From Unio delphinus (lineage: Eukaryota > Mollusca > Bivalvia > Unionida > Unionidae): a DNA stretch of 64,000 bases. The stretch covers positions 2,106,001 through 2,170,000 of the forward strand of contig JAQISU010000036.1 in NCBI GenBank assembly GCA_029339505.1. The letters run 5' to 3'. The notes below the pieces were generated by a model. That model was not told the origin of the DNA, ran no database searches, and worked only from the letters and a program-made list of their open reading frames with translations. Of this stretch, positions 49,628 to 61,523 are shown in pieces (within the stretch, counting starts at the first letter, position 1; the number at the start of each line of letters is the position of its first letter). Both the position numbers and the translations under genes were made by a program.

Positions 49628-50225
49628 CAAGGTTTCTTAGTATAACGCTATCTCTCAAAAGGTGTCTCATTATAATGCTATCCCTTATAAGGTGTCTCAT
49701 ATTGCTATCCCTTATAAGGTGTCTCATTATAATGCTATCCCTTATAAGGTGTCTCATTATATTGCTATCCCTCTTAAGGTATCTCATTATAAAGTTATCC
49801 CTCATAAGATATCTCATTATAAAGTTATCCCTCATAAGGTGTCTCATTATACTTTTATCCCACAAAAGGTATCTCATTATACTGCTATCCCACATAAGGT
49901 AATGCATTATAACGCTATACCTCATAATGTATCTCATTTTGAAGCTATCCCTCATAAGGTGTCTCATTATACTGCTATCCCACATAAGGTAATGCATTAT
50001 AATGCTATTCCTTGTAAGGTTTCTTAGTATAGTGCCATCTCACATGAGTTGTATCATTATACTGCTATCCCTCATAATGTATCTCATTTTAAAGCTATCC
50101 CTCATAAGGTATCTCATTATACTGCTATCCCACATAAGGTGACGCATTATAATGCTATTCCTCGTAAGGTGTCTCAGTATAGTGCTATCTCACATGAGGT
50201 GTCTCATTATACTGCTATCTCTCAT
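49628..50225. repeat. 30-bp minisatellite, about 20 copies, intron 3
   Basis: ATAAGGTGTCTCATTATACT GCTATCCCTC with considerable divergence. Period 30 leaves frames open on both strands. Confidence 0.94.
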
Positions 50226-50889
50226 ACAGCAAGGTCATTGTCATGAATAGCTTTTGGGGGATAATTTCACATTTGAATTTATCTGTGTACATGATAGCTT
50301 CAGTTAAGTGTGATACACTTGTATGGTTTTTCAAAATAGCATTATTGTGAGAGTCTACTATATTGAAGATATTCAAGAAAAAGGATGCATAGATGATATT
50401 GAGACATCCAAATTACATTTGTACCTCTGAAAATCTGTGAAAGCATTACATTGTTATTATTGCTGAATTAATTTTTTTTCTTGATCAACTTTGAAATCTA
50501 AATTGTGTACTTCCATAATTTTTATATATGTGTATACTGTTGACCATTAGTTATAATCAGTATTGGATTACTTTTCATTGTTATAAAAGAGAAAAGTTTA
50601 TAATAACATACTAGTGTATATCACATCTGTCCAAAATTGAAATTTGGTAAATAACACATTAATTTTAGTTATGCTGCACACATTACTCCATACATGTAAT
50701 TGTGCAATGAACATGTAATTATTTTCATTGTAATCTGATATGTGTTCATATAAAACACTGTTACCTTCATTTCCAAGTGGAGACAACTACAGAAAATCAC
50801 ATTTTATTGTATGTAAATTTCTTTCATTTTCAAAAAAATTGGCATTTCATCAGTACCCTTTGTATCAGCTGCAAACAGCAGGGACCTTG
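50226..50889. other. Intron 3, no other feature seen
   Basis: Unique AT-rich intron sequence. Confidence 0.55.
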
Positions 50890-51112
50890 ATCTGTTACTG
50901 CATACTATGGGAAACTTCATCTGTCATTGCATATTATGTGAAACTTCATCTGTCATTGCATAGTATGTGAAACTTCATCTGTCATTGCATAGTATGGGAA
51001 ACTTTCATGTCGTTGCATAGTATGGGAAACTTCATCTGTCATTGCATACTATGGGAAACTTCATCTGTCATTGCATACTATAGGAAACTTCATCTGTCAT
51101 TGCATAGTATGT
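50890..51112. repeat. 27-29 bp minisatellite, 8 copies, intron 3
   Basis: GGGAAACTTCATCTGTCATT GCATACTAT with G/T and A/G variants. Confidence 0.92.
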
Positions 51113-51284
51113 TGGCAGATTAGGGTCTGTATTTGTTTGGCTGCCTACTTCTAAGGAAATGCATAGACTATTGTCTGCTGGCATTGTATGTGATGCCATA
51201 TCTGGGTTTGACTTGACACTTAAGCATTTCAGCTGATGGAATTCAGGAAGTGGCCCTATGATTTGGTCCAAAATTGATGTTGGT

Positions 51285-51402
51285 TGTTCTGGTCCTTAAT
51301 TAATGTTATTTCTTGAGGTCCTAAAATAATGTTTTTTCTTGTGGTCCTTAATGTTGTTTCTTGTGGTCCTAAATTGATATTGTTTCGTGTGGCCCTAAAT
51401 TG
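51285..51402. repeat. Diverged tandem repeat, 4 copies, intron 3
   Basis: GTGGTCCTAAATTGATATTG TTTCTT, about 27-32 bp per copy. Confidence 0.75.
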
Positions 51403-52357
51403 ATGGTTATAAATTGACAACCATGAATGCCATGAAATGTAACAAATTGACTGAAAATGAATGGAATGATTACAACGATAGAAATGTATCAATACGCAAG
51501 CAAATGTCATCAGTAATCAAGTTTTCATTAGTTAATTACTATGACAAATTAATTAGTATTACATTAATTTAGCTATAGCATGTCCCAAACATGGCCAATG
51601 CTAGGCAGACCTTTTGAGAATTTGCACTTTAAATAATATGATTAATGATAACTTTGAACCTAAGGCCAGATGAAGCTGTTATACAAATTAGAAGGGTGAT
51701 GGACACCAGGACCAAGAGTTCCAAATGGCACCGTTATCTTTTATCAGCATTTGTTTGATATTTTTTACATCCCAGACCTTGATTTTAGTCACATTGCATC
51801 ATTTTAGTGACCACTTCACTCAAATGGCTGAATGCTGTTTTGGTCCATTTAGTGTCCAGTTTAGAGACGTTTGGTCCATTTAGTGTCCAGTATAGAGACA
51901 TTTGGTCCATTTAGTGTCCAGTTTAGACGTTACTCCTCTGCATCCCATGACATTTTGTAAGTTGCATCCAGACCAGTACTCACAGAGCTTTTCAACTTTA
52001 GTAAACAAACTAATTGACATGTGAAAAGTGAAAATTAAAGAATATTAGATTAACAAAGATTTAGCAACATGAAAATTCCACAATTTAGTTTTAACTTGGG
52101 TGTATTGTTTGAGTGTCTGCATTCTAAAGTTGGAGAAGATTGCAAATGGTTAAACTTTTACTGTTTTGTTTACAAAAATGTTTAAGTGCTTTAGAACACT
52201 GTATCTCATGAAACACCCAGATGGAAATATCCACATTTTCCTCATTATCAACTGTTAATTTCATAGGTGACTATGCATAACATTGTTACAAGAATCAGAT
52301 ATGCTGTTTATATTGTAAAAAATGTGCTGTGTATGCATTTTTATTTATTCATTCCAG
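51403..52357. other. Rest of intron 3 with a 31-bp repeat
   Basis: TTTGGTCCATTTAGTGTCCA GTTTAGAGACG occurs three times at about 51836-51925. The intron ends TTTTATTTATTCATTCCAG, a good pyrimidine tract and acceptor. Confidence 0.6.
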
Positions 52358-52415
52358 TTGCACATACATTTACTCATTATTCAAGATCCATGGTCAGTTT
52401 GCTCAAAAAGAATGA
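52358..52415 (+). CDS. Claudin/PMP22-like protein, terminal exon 4
   Basis: The T at 52358 completes codon 179 as Ile, then CTYIYSLFKIHGQFAQKE and a TGA at 52413-52415. The first residues finish TM4 and the rest is a short, basic, polar cytoplasmic tail, as expected for this topology. No C-terminal PDZ-binding -YV is present. The exon is inferred from the acceptor, correct phase, sensible tail and a polyadenylation signal downstream. Because it is only 58 bp, a different downstream exon remains possible. Confidence 0.65.
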
Positions 52416-53154
52416 AATCTGCATGTTCCACAACTTTATGTGGATAGTTTAAGGTGTCAAACATTTGCAAAAGCTACATAGACCCAGATGCCTTGTTGTA
52501 TTAAGCTCTGCCATATCAGGGTCTTCACAGTTTGTTTGGAGTAATCAGCAGAATCAAATACAGTGACTCTATTCTGCTGGTGAATTATGTAACTGCAGAT
52601 CAGGGTGTGTGTTGTTTGCAATTGAAATTTGGAACTTGCCAAAATAACTGAATTCCATGTCAGTATTGTAATCAACATGTATACATTATATGGTTGGCAT
52701 CCATTCTCTTTGCATTCATATTATTAAAACTTGGTTTTGTCCTTAGATTTGGTTTATGGTTTAGAAAAGTCATTGGTTGACTAATATTCTTTTTTCAAAT
52801 GTTATGGAGTATTGATTTGTATTTTGCATCATATCTGCAGATGTGTTTATTCTTATAACGAGTATTTTATTGTTCGAGTAACATCCCTATATCAACAAAA
52901 GTATTTTTCATAAAACTTAAAACATCTTTTAATTCATCTGTAAATATAAGCTATCAAATCATAATATACACAATGTAATTTTTTCTAAAGTTTGAATTTT
53001 AGTATGTAAATAGATATGTCATATAATGTATTTACATGTATATAGATGTTGTAGATACCAATGTTACATGTATTAAATTTTATATCATTCTTCTAATGAC
53101 ATTTTGAGCATGAAACATTAATGTTCAGTAATTATAAACTATATAACAAAGAAT

Positions 53155-53160
53155 AATAAA
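53155..53160 (+). terminator. Polyadenylation signal of the claudin-like gene
   Basis: AATAAA with a T/G-rich stretch (TTTTTGTAAATCGTTGTATT) 20-45 bp downstream. It would give a 3' UTR of about 760 bp. An ATTAAA at 53072 is an alternative. Confidence 0.6.
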
Positions 53161-53284
53161 CTTTGAATAATAACAATCATATTTTTGTAAATCGTTGTAT
53201 TTTGGCTTTTAATTTTCTTTTGAAGTCATGGAAACACTCTTCCACATGAATGTGTCTTCTGTCATCTAATTGTAAACCTTGCCC

Positions 53285-53660
53285 TTTCCCAATTAAGATA
53301 CCAGACTGCCATATGTTTCCTAATTAAGATACCAGACTACCATAACTTTCCTAATTAAAATACCAGACTACCATAACTTTCCTAATTAAGATACCAGACT
53401 ACCATAACTTTCCTAATTAAGATACCAGACTACCATAAGTTTTGCAATTAAGAAACCAGACTACCGTAACTTTTCCATTTAAGATACCAGACTACTGCAA
53501 CTTTCCCAATTAAGATACCAGACTACCTTAACATTCTCAATTAAGGTACCCAGCTACTGTAACTTGCCTAATTTAAAATTGGATACCACGCCACCATAAC
53601 TTATCAAATTCAGATACCAAACTACTGTAACTTTCCCAATGAAGATACTATGCTACCATA
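53285..53660. repeat. 32-bp minisatellite, about 11 copies
   Basis: AATTAAGATACCAGACTACC ATAACTTTCCT; divergence increases to the right. It starts about 125 bp past the polyadenylation signal. Confidence 0.92.
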
Positions 53661-54442
53661 ACTTTGCCTTCTCATTAGTTAAGCATTTTTATAAATTGAT
53701 AACTTATGGGGATTTTGGAGTGAAAAACTTGACAAATAATTGATGTAAGATATTGACATTCTGAAAGTTGAAATGTGTACATGTTCAATATTGAAAACTC
53801 TATAGACATCTAATGAGTGACATCACAAATATAATTTCCAAATTGCTGTTGTTCCGACATGGCTTGGAGGAGATGTAAAGCTCAGTCATTCCTCAGTTCA
53901 TATTTCCCTGCAATGGCTACCTCAGTAATTATTTCAGTTGGCGCATCCTATCTGAACAAAGCGGTAAGAATCATTTTGAAGTATTCCACCTTGTATCTAA
54001 ATTTTCTTGTATTTATATGAGGCTGTCAAGATCATATTAAGGTAGACCCAAAGACTTTATTCAAACTAAGTGACTTGGTTTTTGTGTGAAGACAATTTTT
54101 TTTTTTTTATTATTGTTTGTATCTCCATTAATGACATAAATTGTAGAACCAGGAATTTGATATCAGCGCTCTGTAATTTCTTAAATTGTCTGAGCGACAT
54201 TAGAGGCAACTTTACCAAAAACTACTTCGTGAAAGGGAAGGGTGCTATTCTAAGAACTGGTCATTTCTTCATGGAAAATGGGCTTGGTGTGAAATATAAA
54301 CTGTGGATTTCATTATATTACAAATAAAAACAGAAAAACTACTTATTCTATGTTAAGTGAAATTGATAGAAAAATATGAGGTATATGAGTTGAGGTTCTA
54401 GAAGGGCACCCAGGATGGGGTGGAGTGTGTTGGGGCTCAGCC
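53661..54442. other. Intergenic, no gene seen
   Basis: An 85-codon frame at 54070-54327 is unrecognised. Confidence 0.45.
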
Positions 54443-54571
54443 AGTGTATGTGAGAAAGCTTGCTAGTACTTGAGCCATTGATTCTTCTCAGGTTATTCCT
54501 CCACCAAATATACTGGGTGCAATGTATAGCCTATCATGTGCTGAAACATGGCATTAAACTCAAAACAACAA
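54443..54571 (+). mobile_element. SINE family 2, 5'-truncated
   Basis: Contains TGTGAGAAAGCTTGCTAGTA, CCTCCACCAAATATACTGGG, GTATAGCCTATCATGTGCTG and ends GGCATTAAACTCAAAACAAC. Sense orientation, head missing, as expected of incomplete reverse transcription. Confidence 0.82.
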
Positions 54572-54916
54572 CTTACCAAGGAAACATCCCTTTTGTCTGA
54601 AATATAAAGAGAGGTTTAACTCCAAGGTTCCTTTGTGGTTTTACCAACATATCACTTTGTTAAACAATTTTGGTTCTATTGCATTTGCAAACAATAGAAC
54701 CAAGCTTTTGCCATGCATTGTAGAATCAGATATGCACTCGCTATGTTTATCAAACCATGGGAAATGTACTGCAATAATAGGTTTTAAGTTCATCTCCTTG
54801 AATCAGCTTGGGGTTGTCATCGTTATCTCCTTGAATCAGCTATGTGTTGTCATCGTTTCATTTCCCATCATTATGAATTATTTGAAATGTTTTGTGTCAG
54901 TTGACTATGAAGTAAA
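54572..54916. other. Intergenic, no gene seen
   Basis: A 106-codon frame from 54633 is unrecognised; it runs into the next repeat. Confidence 0.4.
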
Positions 54917-55050
54917 CTCAGGAATAATGAGTGATTTATTGAGAGTTGATTGATTCTAGAGTCAGGAATAGTGAGTGATTTAATGAGAGTTAATTGATTC
55001 TAGAGTCAGGAATAGTGAGTGATTTATAGAGAGTTGATTGATTCCAGAGT
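54917..55050. repeat. 44-bp tandem repeat, 3 copies
   Basis: GTCAGGAATAGTGAGTGATT TAATGAGAGTTAATTGATTC TAGA repeated three times. Confidence 0.9.
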
Positions 55051-55264
55051 GTTTTTTGATGCCTTCTGTCTGCTGAAGTGTGTACTATTTTATGATTGCC
55101 CATATTTTCTACCATTTTTCCTATGTCATCAGAATATTGTTATGAGATGTAATGTATGCATGGCTGATCAAATCCCATAACCCTATGTTCTGGAGTATTC
55201 AGTTTAGAAGTCCAATATATTTGACCAAGGCACTAGCCTACAAAAATTTTATGTTTGAATCTAC

Positions 55265-55460
55265 CTTTACCTGGGAATTCACGCTCTCTGGGTGTACTGA
55301 ATACTTGAATATAACTCTATCTGGGAATTCATGCCCTCTGCCCTACTGAATATTTGAATATAACTGTCTGGGAATTCATGCCATCTGTGTATACTGAATA
55401 CTTGAATATAACACTACCTGGGAATTCATGCTCTCTGGCCACACTGAATACTTGAATCTT
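55265..55460. repeat. About 50-bp tandem repeat, 4 copies
   Basis: CTGGGAATTCATGCCCTCTG then TACTGAATACTTGAATATAAC. Confidence 0.9.
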
Positions 55461-57354
55461 CTCTCTATTTATTCATTAACATCCCATAGTGTGCAACACT
55501 TGTGGTCACTGCTGTCATTTTAAAACCAAACAAGTTGGAATTGAAAGAAAATAATTGATTGCTATCTTTAAACACTGCCTGTGATAGGAAATTATTTTCT
55601 AACATTGCAATGGTGTTTAAACATTTTTTTATTACTAATTACAAAAACAGATGTAGGAAATAAGCCTTTGTTATGTCAATTGATCTAATATTGATAAAAG
55701 TTAGGGAAAGGCTAAATTCCAGTAAAGTCCCATCTGTTCTTGATGACGAAGGCACTAATGCTTCCATATTGAAGTAATACATGGTTTATTTAAGATAACG
55801 AGACAATGAAATTTGAAATATTAAGCCCTTAAGAAATGAATGGATTGTACATTATTTTTTAAAAAAATTTTAATGGATTAAACTGAATACATAATGATGT
55901 AATTTACATTTTGAACACAAGTCGATTTTCAGATCTATTTGTCCTGGACATGTATATAAAAACAATGATCAACTGTGATTGCTAGGTTGTTTAAATTAAA
56001 TCTGTATGGAATACAGCTACATGGTAACCAGACAACTAGATTACATACATTAGGTTTTGCATAGGGTACATGTACCATTTTGTATTGAATTCTGGGTATT
56101 ATTAATTAGGCGTCAATCTGTTGAACTGTATTCATTTTATTTAATTTCACTTAAACTTCATAAGATTAAAATAGATATCAAAGCTAGTCCACACAAAATA
56201 TATTGACCACTCTAGTGTTGGTGCAGTAGCATCCTCTTAAAAAAAGCACAGTTAGATCTCAAGGATGTACAGGTGGAATCAGGCATAGTTCACCGAACTA
56301 CACTCCACATCACTTCTCCACCAGCATGAATGAAATACAGTCAGTACATATGGGACAAGGTTAAATTGTTGTTGATAAGGGTCTGGTTGGGAGTTGATAT
56401 GGGATAAAAATTGTGGAGATTACCTCAGAGTAGACTATGGAAATATCTTTTGTTGGATTCATAAATACATAAATAGCCTGACCTCTAAAATCGCTAGAAA
56501 ACTTTTCAGAAATTTCTGTACCTACTATTTTTTAATTGAGAAATTTGTACAATTAATATTTATAATGAAGTATTTCAAACATCTTTATTTCAGTGTCATA
56601 TTTGATTCGGAACATTCTGTTATAATGCGCAAATGTTTTACTCTTGAACGTTGAGAGGAAATTTTGATTTATAAAATCATAAATCCAAGTTAATCTTATC
56701 AGCATTTATCATAATAAAACATGATGTCATATCTAGAGGTCAAATTGGAGTTGATGTATTAATGCCTGATACACGTGTACATTTTAATCTGTATGCATTG
56801 GATAATTATAAATGCTGACCAATTAGTTGTCTGCATGAGAAATTTATTTCTTTTTTTATCAACTAATTACACTGTTTAAAGTACACTTATGTTCAAAATG
56901 ATATGGAACTCTGTGTGTGTGTGTGTGTGTGTGTGTGACAAACTCATAGCAAGGAAAAATGTGAACAAGATGGCACAGGAACTTGGAATTAAAAGAACTT
57001 AATTATGCCATTTCATTCAACCATCTTTCATAAATACTTTTGTAACTGTAAATTTAATGTCCATATCTTTTATTTTGTTATTTTACATACCTATATCAAA
57101 GAACTAAGCTGAAATTACAAATAAACGATTTAAATAAATTTGTTTTTGTTCAATTTTCCTAGCAAACACACTTGGCTACCCGCATCTTTCTCTTTGCTAC
57201 CTATCAGTCTCTAACTGTCCAGTAGTGCAGCCTGGATAACTTAATTTTGGAGTCATCCCAAATATGCCAAATTTTTTATGAGAATTTGGACCTTCACTGT
57301 ACCTAGCCCCCTCCTCCCTGCAGTTGATTCTGCAGCCAATATACAAGTAGCTGT
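55461..57354. other. Intergenic, no gene seen
   Basis: AT-rich; a short (GT)n lies at about 56914-56937. The frame at 56394-56654 is unrecognised. Confidence 0.45.
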
Positions 57355-58150
57355 CATAGTTAATGAGTGTAATTATTAATTAACTATCATAGTTAATAAG
57401 TGTAATTATTAATTAACAATCATAGTTTATAAGTATAATTATTAATTAGCCATCATAGTTAATAAGTATAATTATTAATTAGCCATCATAGTTAATAAGT
57501 GTAATTAATTATCCATCATAGTTAATAAGTGTAATTATTAATTAGTTAATAAGTATAATTATTAATTAGCCATCATAGTTAATAAGTGCAATTAATTATC
57601 CATCATAGTTAATGAGTGTAATTATTAATTATCCATCATAGTTAATGAGTGTAATTATTAATTAGCCATCATAGTTAATAAGTGTAATTATTAATTAGCC
57701 ATAATATTTAATAAGTGTAATTATTAATTATCCATCATAGATAATGAGTGTAATTATTAATTAGCCATCATAGTTAATAAGTCTAATTATTAATTAACCA
57801 TCATAGTTGATAAGTATAATTATTAATTAGCCATCATAGTTAATCTGTGTAATTAGTAATTAGCCATCATAGTTAATAAGTGCAATTATTAATTAGCCAT
57901 CATATTTAATAAGTACAACTGTATAAGTATTAATTACCCATGATATTTAATAAGTGTAATTATTTATTAACCATCATAGTTGATAAATGTAATTATTTAT
58001 TAATCATCATAGTTGATAAGTATAATTATTAATTAGCCATCATAGTTAATAAGTAAAAGTATTAATTAGCCATCATAGTTAATAAGTGTAATTATTAATT
58101 AGTTAATAAGTATAAGTATTCATTGGCCATCATAGTTAATGTAATTATTA
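57355..58150. repeat. 33-bp minisatellite, about 24 copies
   Basis: AGTTAATAAGTGTAATTATT AATTAGCCATCAT, with frequent short units lacking GCCATCAT or ATTATT. Very AT-rich. Confidence 0.94.
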
Positions 58151-58244
58151 ATTTATCACAATAGTTAATGAATCTGAAGTGTAATTATGGATAGATGGAG
58201 AAGGAATAAGAAAACAATGACTTTAAAAGTCAACATTGTATATT

Positions 58245-58636
58245 TTTTGTTTGTATGGGATATTTGGATTTTTAACGTAGCTTTGACATTTTTAGTCGTA
58301 ATGCTAATATGCCTGCCGTGTGGCACTGGGACATCGTACCGCAGACATTTAGCATCATGTCCCACCATAGAACATTATCATGACAATAGGCCGACCAGTC
58401 CTATCCTTTTATTGCTGAGTGCCCAGCAAGGCAGTTGTTATTACCATTTTTTAGAATTGCAAGTCTTTGATAATGACTCCGCCAGGGTTAATAATCGAGA
58501 CATCCTGTTGGATAATGACTCTGCTATAGTTAATACTCGAGACATTGTCTTGGATAATGACTCCGCTAGGGTTAATACTCGAGACATCCTGTTGGATAAT
58601 GACTCCGCTAGGGTTAATACTCGAGACATCTTGCGT
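58245..58636 (-). mobile_element. SINE family 1, antisense, with head multiplied into a tandem array
   Basis: From the left: tail (GGATTTTTAACGTAGCTTTG), body (CAGACATTTAGCATCATGTC, ACCAGTCCTATCC) and then, where the family has one head, four repeats. The head's A-box end is not recognisable beyond the array. Strand is inferred from the tail and body order. Confidence 0.85.
58469..58636. repeat. 42-bp tandem repeat, 4 copies, derived from the SINE B-box region
   Basis: GATAATGACTCCGCTAGGGT then TAATACTCGAGACATCCTGTTG starts at 58469, 58511, 58553 and 58595, exactly 42 bp apart. It aligns with the antisense family 1 segment TATGACTCGGCCGGGGATTG AACCCACGACCTCC. Period 42 gives a DNDSARVNTRDILL protein repeat in an open frame; treated as noncoding. 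Confidence 0.88.
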
Positions 58637-58684
58637 TCAATGCAGACACTCTAAGCACTTAAGTCACGTGACTGGTTTTTACTA

Positions 58685-58876
58685 AGTGCATCTCGGCTGG
58701 TAGGGTGTTGGTCTCCTAGTGTAGGGAATGAGATACCTGTCTAAACCACCGCAGGGTTGGCTACCTTTATGTGCCTGTGGGAAAGACTAAGTTCCCATTA
58801 CCTCTGCATGATAAATCCAATAATATGGTCAAAGTTCAGTTAAAACCAACACACACACACACACACACACACACAC
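58685..58876 (+). mobile_element. Possible third tRNA-derived SINE with (AC)n tail
   Basis: CTCGGCTGGTAGGGTGTTGG TCTCCTAGTG has an A-box-like beginning; CCTGTGGGAAAGACTAAGTTC follows and a run of AC dinucleotides ends it (58848-58876). Only one copy and a faint relative near 37550 were seen, so this is tentative. Confidence 0.35.
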
Positions 58877-59499
58877 ATTTCCTATCAAAGTATGAGTACT
58901 GCAAAAGTCTTAACACCTAGACGTTATTGCCCCAAAGTCTGGACATTTCTCACGTATATAGTTTAAACTACTATTTGTATGTGAGAATAGTGTTCACAGC
59001 ATACGTGGAATAAATCTACTTCCTGACAGCATCAACGTTGTACTGTCGATAGCTTTTACTAACCACAAAGTCTCATAAATCAGACCCCCCAAATCTGTCT
59101 TGCTCCTGATGGATTTGTCAAATCACCCACCATCATCAACATTTGATAATCGGATTGCAATAATTTACCTTTACCTGGAACTGACCTGCATTGAGAGAAA
59201 AACAGCCTAGTCGTGAACCGGTCGTGCAGAACAGGCATTCACTGGTTTTATCAATCTAATAATTGATACATCTTTTAAATTGGTCACAATGCCGTCTTCT
59301 ACATCAGGACAAATATTTATTATGTTCACGCACAATAAAGTGTAAATATAATACATTAGATTATGTATTCCATTAAATGCACTGTGTACATTAAACCAGG
59401 TTTGTAGTTTTTTAGTGTTCTGAAATAACCGTTTATAAAGATATGAAATACGGATGTTACATGCTTTGGCCTACAGCACTGGCCATGACGCTAAGCCTG
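58877..59499. other. Intergenic, no gene seen
   Basis: Nothing recognised. Confidence 0.5.
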
Positions 59500-60012
59500 G
59501 TGCGTGCTGATATCGGGTCGTAATTGGTTGTTGAGAGAAGTGGAGTCTGTGTGTGATTTGGATTTCTGCAGTGTGTCAGTTTATAGTGATGTCTAGCACT
59601 GGGGTATCATGCCGCAGACGTGTAGCATGATGTTCCACACAGTCACATTTTCCTAACACCAGATCGACCAGTCCTAACACCAAACTCTTAATACTGAGCG
59701 CCAAGCGAGGCAGCTGTTAGTACCATTGTTATAACTCGGCCGGGTATTGAACCCACGACCTCTTGCATCCGAAGCGGACGCTCTAACAACTAGGACTCTG
59801 GAGCGGTGAGAGAAGTGAACATGACCTAATTAATATTCGGTCATAATTGGTTGCTAAGAGACGTGGAATGAACTAATTGATATTAGGTTATCATTGGTTG
59901 CTGAAAGAAGTGGACATGACCTAATTAATATTAGGTCATCATTGGTTGTTGGAACAAGTGGATATGACCTAATTAATGTTAGGGCATCATTGGTTGCTGA
60001 GAGAAATAGACA
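59500..60012. repeat. 48-bp minisatellite, about 5 copies, interrupted by a SINE
   Basis: ATGACCTAATTAATATTAGG TCATCATTGGTTGCTGAGAG AAGTGGAC. A left partial copy (GGTCGTAATTGGTTGTTGAG) ends at 59544, where the SINE starts; four units follow from 59807. Each unit contains the near-palindrome TGACCTAATTAATATTAGGTCA, written here as TGACCT-10 nt-AGGTCA. Confidence 0.88.
59545..59806 (-). mobile_element. SINE family 1, antisense, inserted into the 48-bp minisatellite
   Basis: Flanked by TGAGAGAAGTGGA (59532-59544) and TGAGAGAAGTGAA (59807-59819), a 13-bp duplication with one mismatch, which is itself part of the minisatellite unit. B box reads GTATTGAACCCACGACC on the + strand; body GGGGTATCATGCCGCAGACG is well preserved. 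Tail partly lost. Confidence 0.88.
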
Positions 60013-60435
60013 TGACCTCACCTGCATACAAATTGCTTGGTAAGATACAGATATCGAAGATAATAACCTTTTTTAAATGATGGACAATTTTAAAACTTTT
60101 TGGTTTTTTGATTTGGCCAAAGGAAGTGTCTGTTAAAATGGTCACCGTTTACCAACGTTTCACAGGCAACAATACAAAACTCTGCACGGCGACCAATGCA
60201 ATACATTACGGATGAGTCCAGACGGAGTAAACTTAATATATAGAGACATTTCAGGTCACGTGGCGACCAGCAACTAGAATGCTGACCAGCGACAATGAGT
60301 ATAATAAGCCAGACCCCGATCTGAGTTTGTATTAGTGGGTGGTTACCTATCAAAATCATTACAGGTTTGGGGTCGATTTATTGACTAAAAAACACCATGA
60401 AAAAGAAAATTGTTCAAATATCATTAATTTGCCTA
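60013..60435. other. Intergenic, no gene seen
   Basis: An 89-codon - strand frame (60090-60359) is unrecognised. Confidence 0.45.
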
Positions 60436-60534
60436 GTCCTTTTTTGTAAGTCTTTGGTATGACTCGGCCGGGGATTGAACTCACGACCTCCCGCTCCGCG
60501 GCAGACGCCCTAACCACTAAATCACCGGAGCGGT
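60436..60534 (-). mobile_element. SINE family 1, head only
   Basis: Antisense copy consisting of TTGTAAGTCTTTGGTATGAC, the B box (GGGGATTGAACTCACGACC) and the A box through CACCGGAGCGGTT. The body and tail are absent. A 3'-truncated SINE is not the usual product of retrotransposition. Confidence 0.85.
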
Positions 60535-61005
60535 TTGCCGAACTATAATTTTAACGGGCTCAGCTGATCCTAGAACGGGAATGTAAATATAATATATATT
60601 ATTAAGTAATCGTCGTACAGTAACTGGTTCAGTTACAAAGATAGCAAACAATGAGATATCATGTATTGCAGGTGCTTGTGTACATTAGATTATCTATATG
60701 ATTGATGATATATCTCTTCAAGTTGTAATACTAGAGCAGATGATGTAGTAAAACTGGCAGATTGTACCCAATGCCAGATCAAGTCCTTCTTCCCCATTAC
60801 CTTGTGTTGCTCCCTGCCTCTAACCCCGGTCAATTTGGCCTTAATATGGCCTTGAATAGATCAGGTTCACCTACAATAACTTGACCCCCCCCCCATCCCC
60901 ACCCCTTTATATCAGGTTGAAATAATGTTATGTACAATTACATGAATGTATGTAGTGGACTTCTAAAGATCATATACGTGGCGGGCTTGTTTAGTTAAAG
61001 TACAA
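60535..61005. other. Intergenic, no gene seen
   Basis: Contains a CCCCCCCCCCATCCCCACCCC run near 60885, a quadruplex motif on the - strand. Confidence 0.5.
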
Positions 61006-61262
61006 AGCGTTCACGCGAGTGCCTTTCACAGGAGGTAGAAAGCGTCACAGTTGGGTAAAGGCGTCCATTCAAATAATCTTTGTCGGTTGAAGTACAAGGC
61101 GTCCATGCGAGTGCCTTTCACAGTTAGGTGTATAGCGTCCATGCGAGTGCCTTTCACAGTTAGTTACAAGGCGTCCATGCGAGTGCCTTTAACATTTAGG
61201 TATTTGGCGCCCATGCTTTTGCTTTTCACAGCTAGGTACAAGGCGTCCATTTGAAAAGCCTT
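61006..61262. repeat. 36-bp minisatellite, about 6-7 copies
   Basis: GGCGTCCATGCGAGTGCCTT TCACAGTTAGGTACAA; edge copies diverged. Confidence 0.92.
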
Positions 61263-61523
61263 TGTCTTTGTCACTAGTCACTGATATTATGAAGTTTAAG
61301 GTTTATTTAAACAAACGAATTTTGAGAAAACAGTATTAAAATGACATTCCTAGAATTAAACGGACAGTATCTTCATCCGTAGTATCCACGCAATTGCCTT
61401 TGTCCACGTGGGATGTTCTTTAAACCAACGGGATCTTTGGAGGTACTCGAAGACATTTCATTTTCAGATAGGAGTTCTGTATTGGGTGTTAGGTTGGCCC
61501 TGTCATTTTTCTTTAGCCGAAAT

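Noticed and set aside
58187..58654. 155-codon frame ending in DNDSARVNTRDILL repeats
   Set aside because: It crosses an antisense SINE and its 42-bp head repeats; repeat-derived, not a gene.
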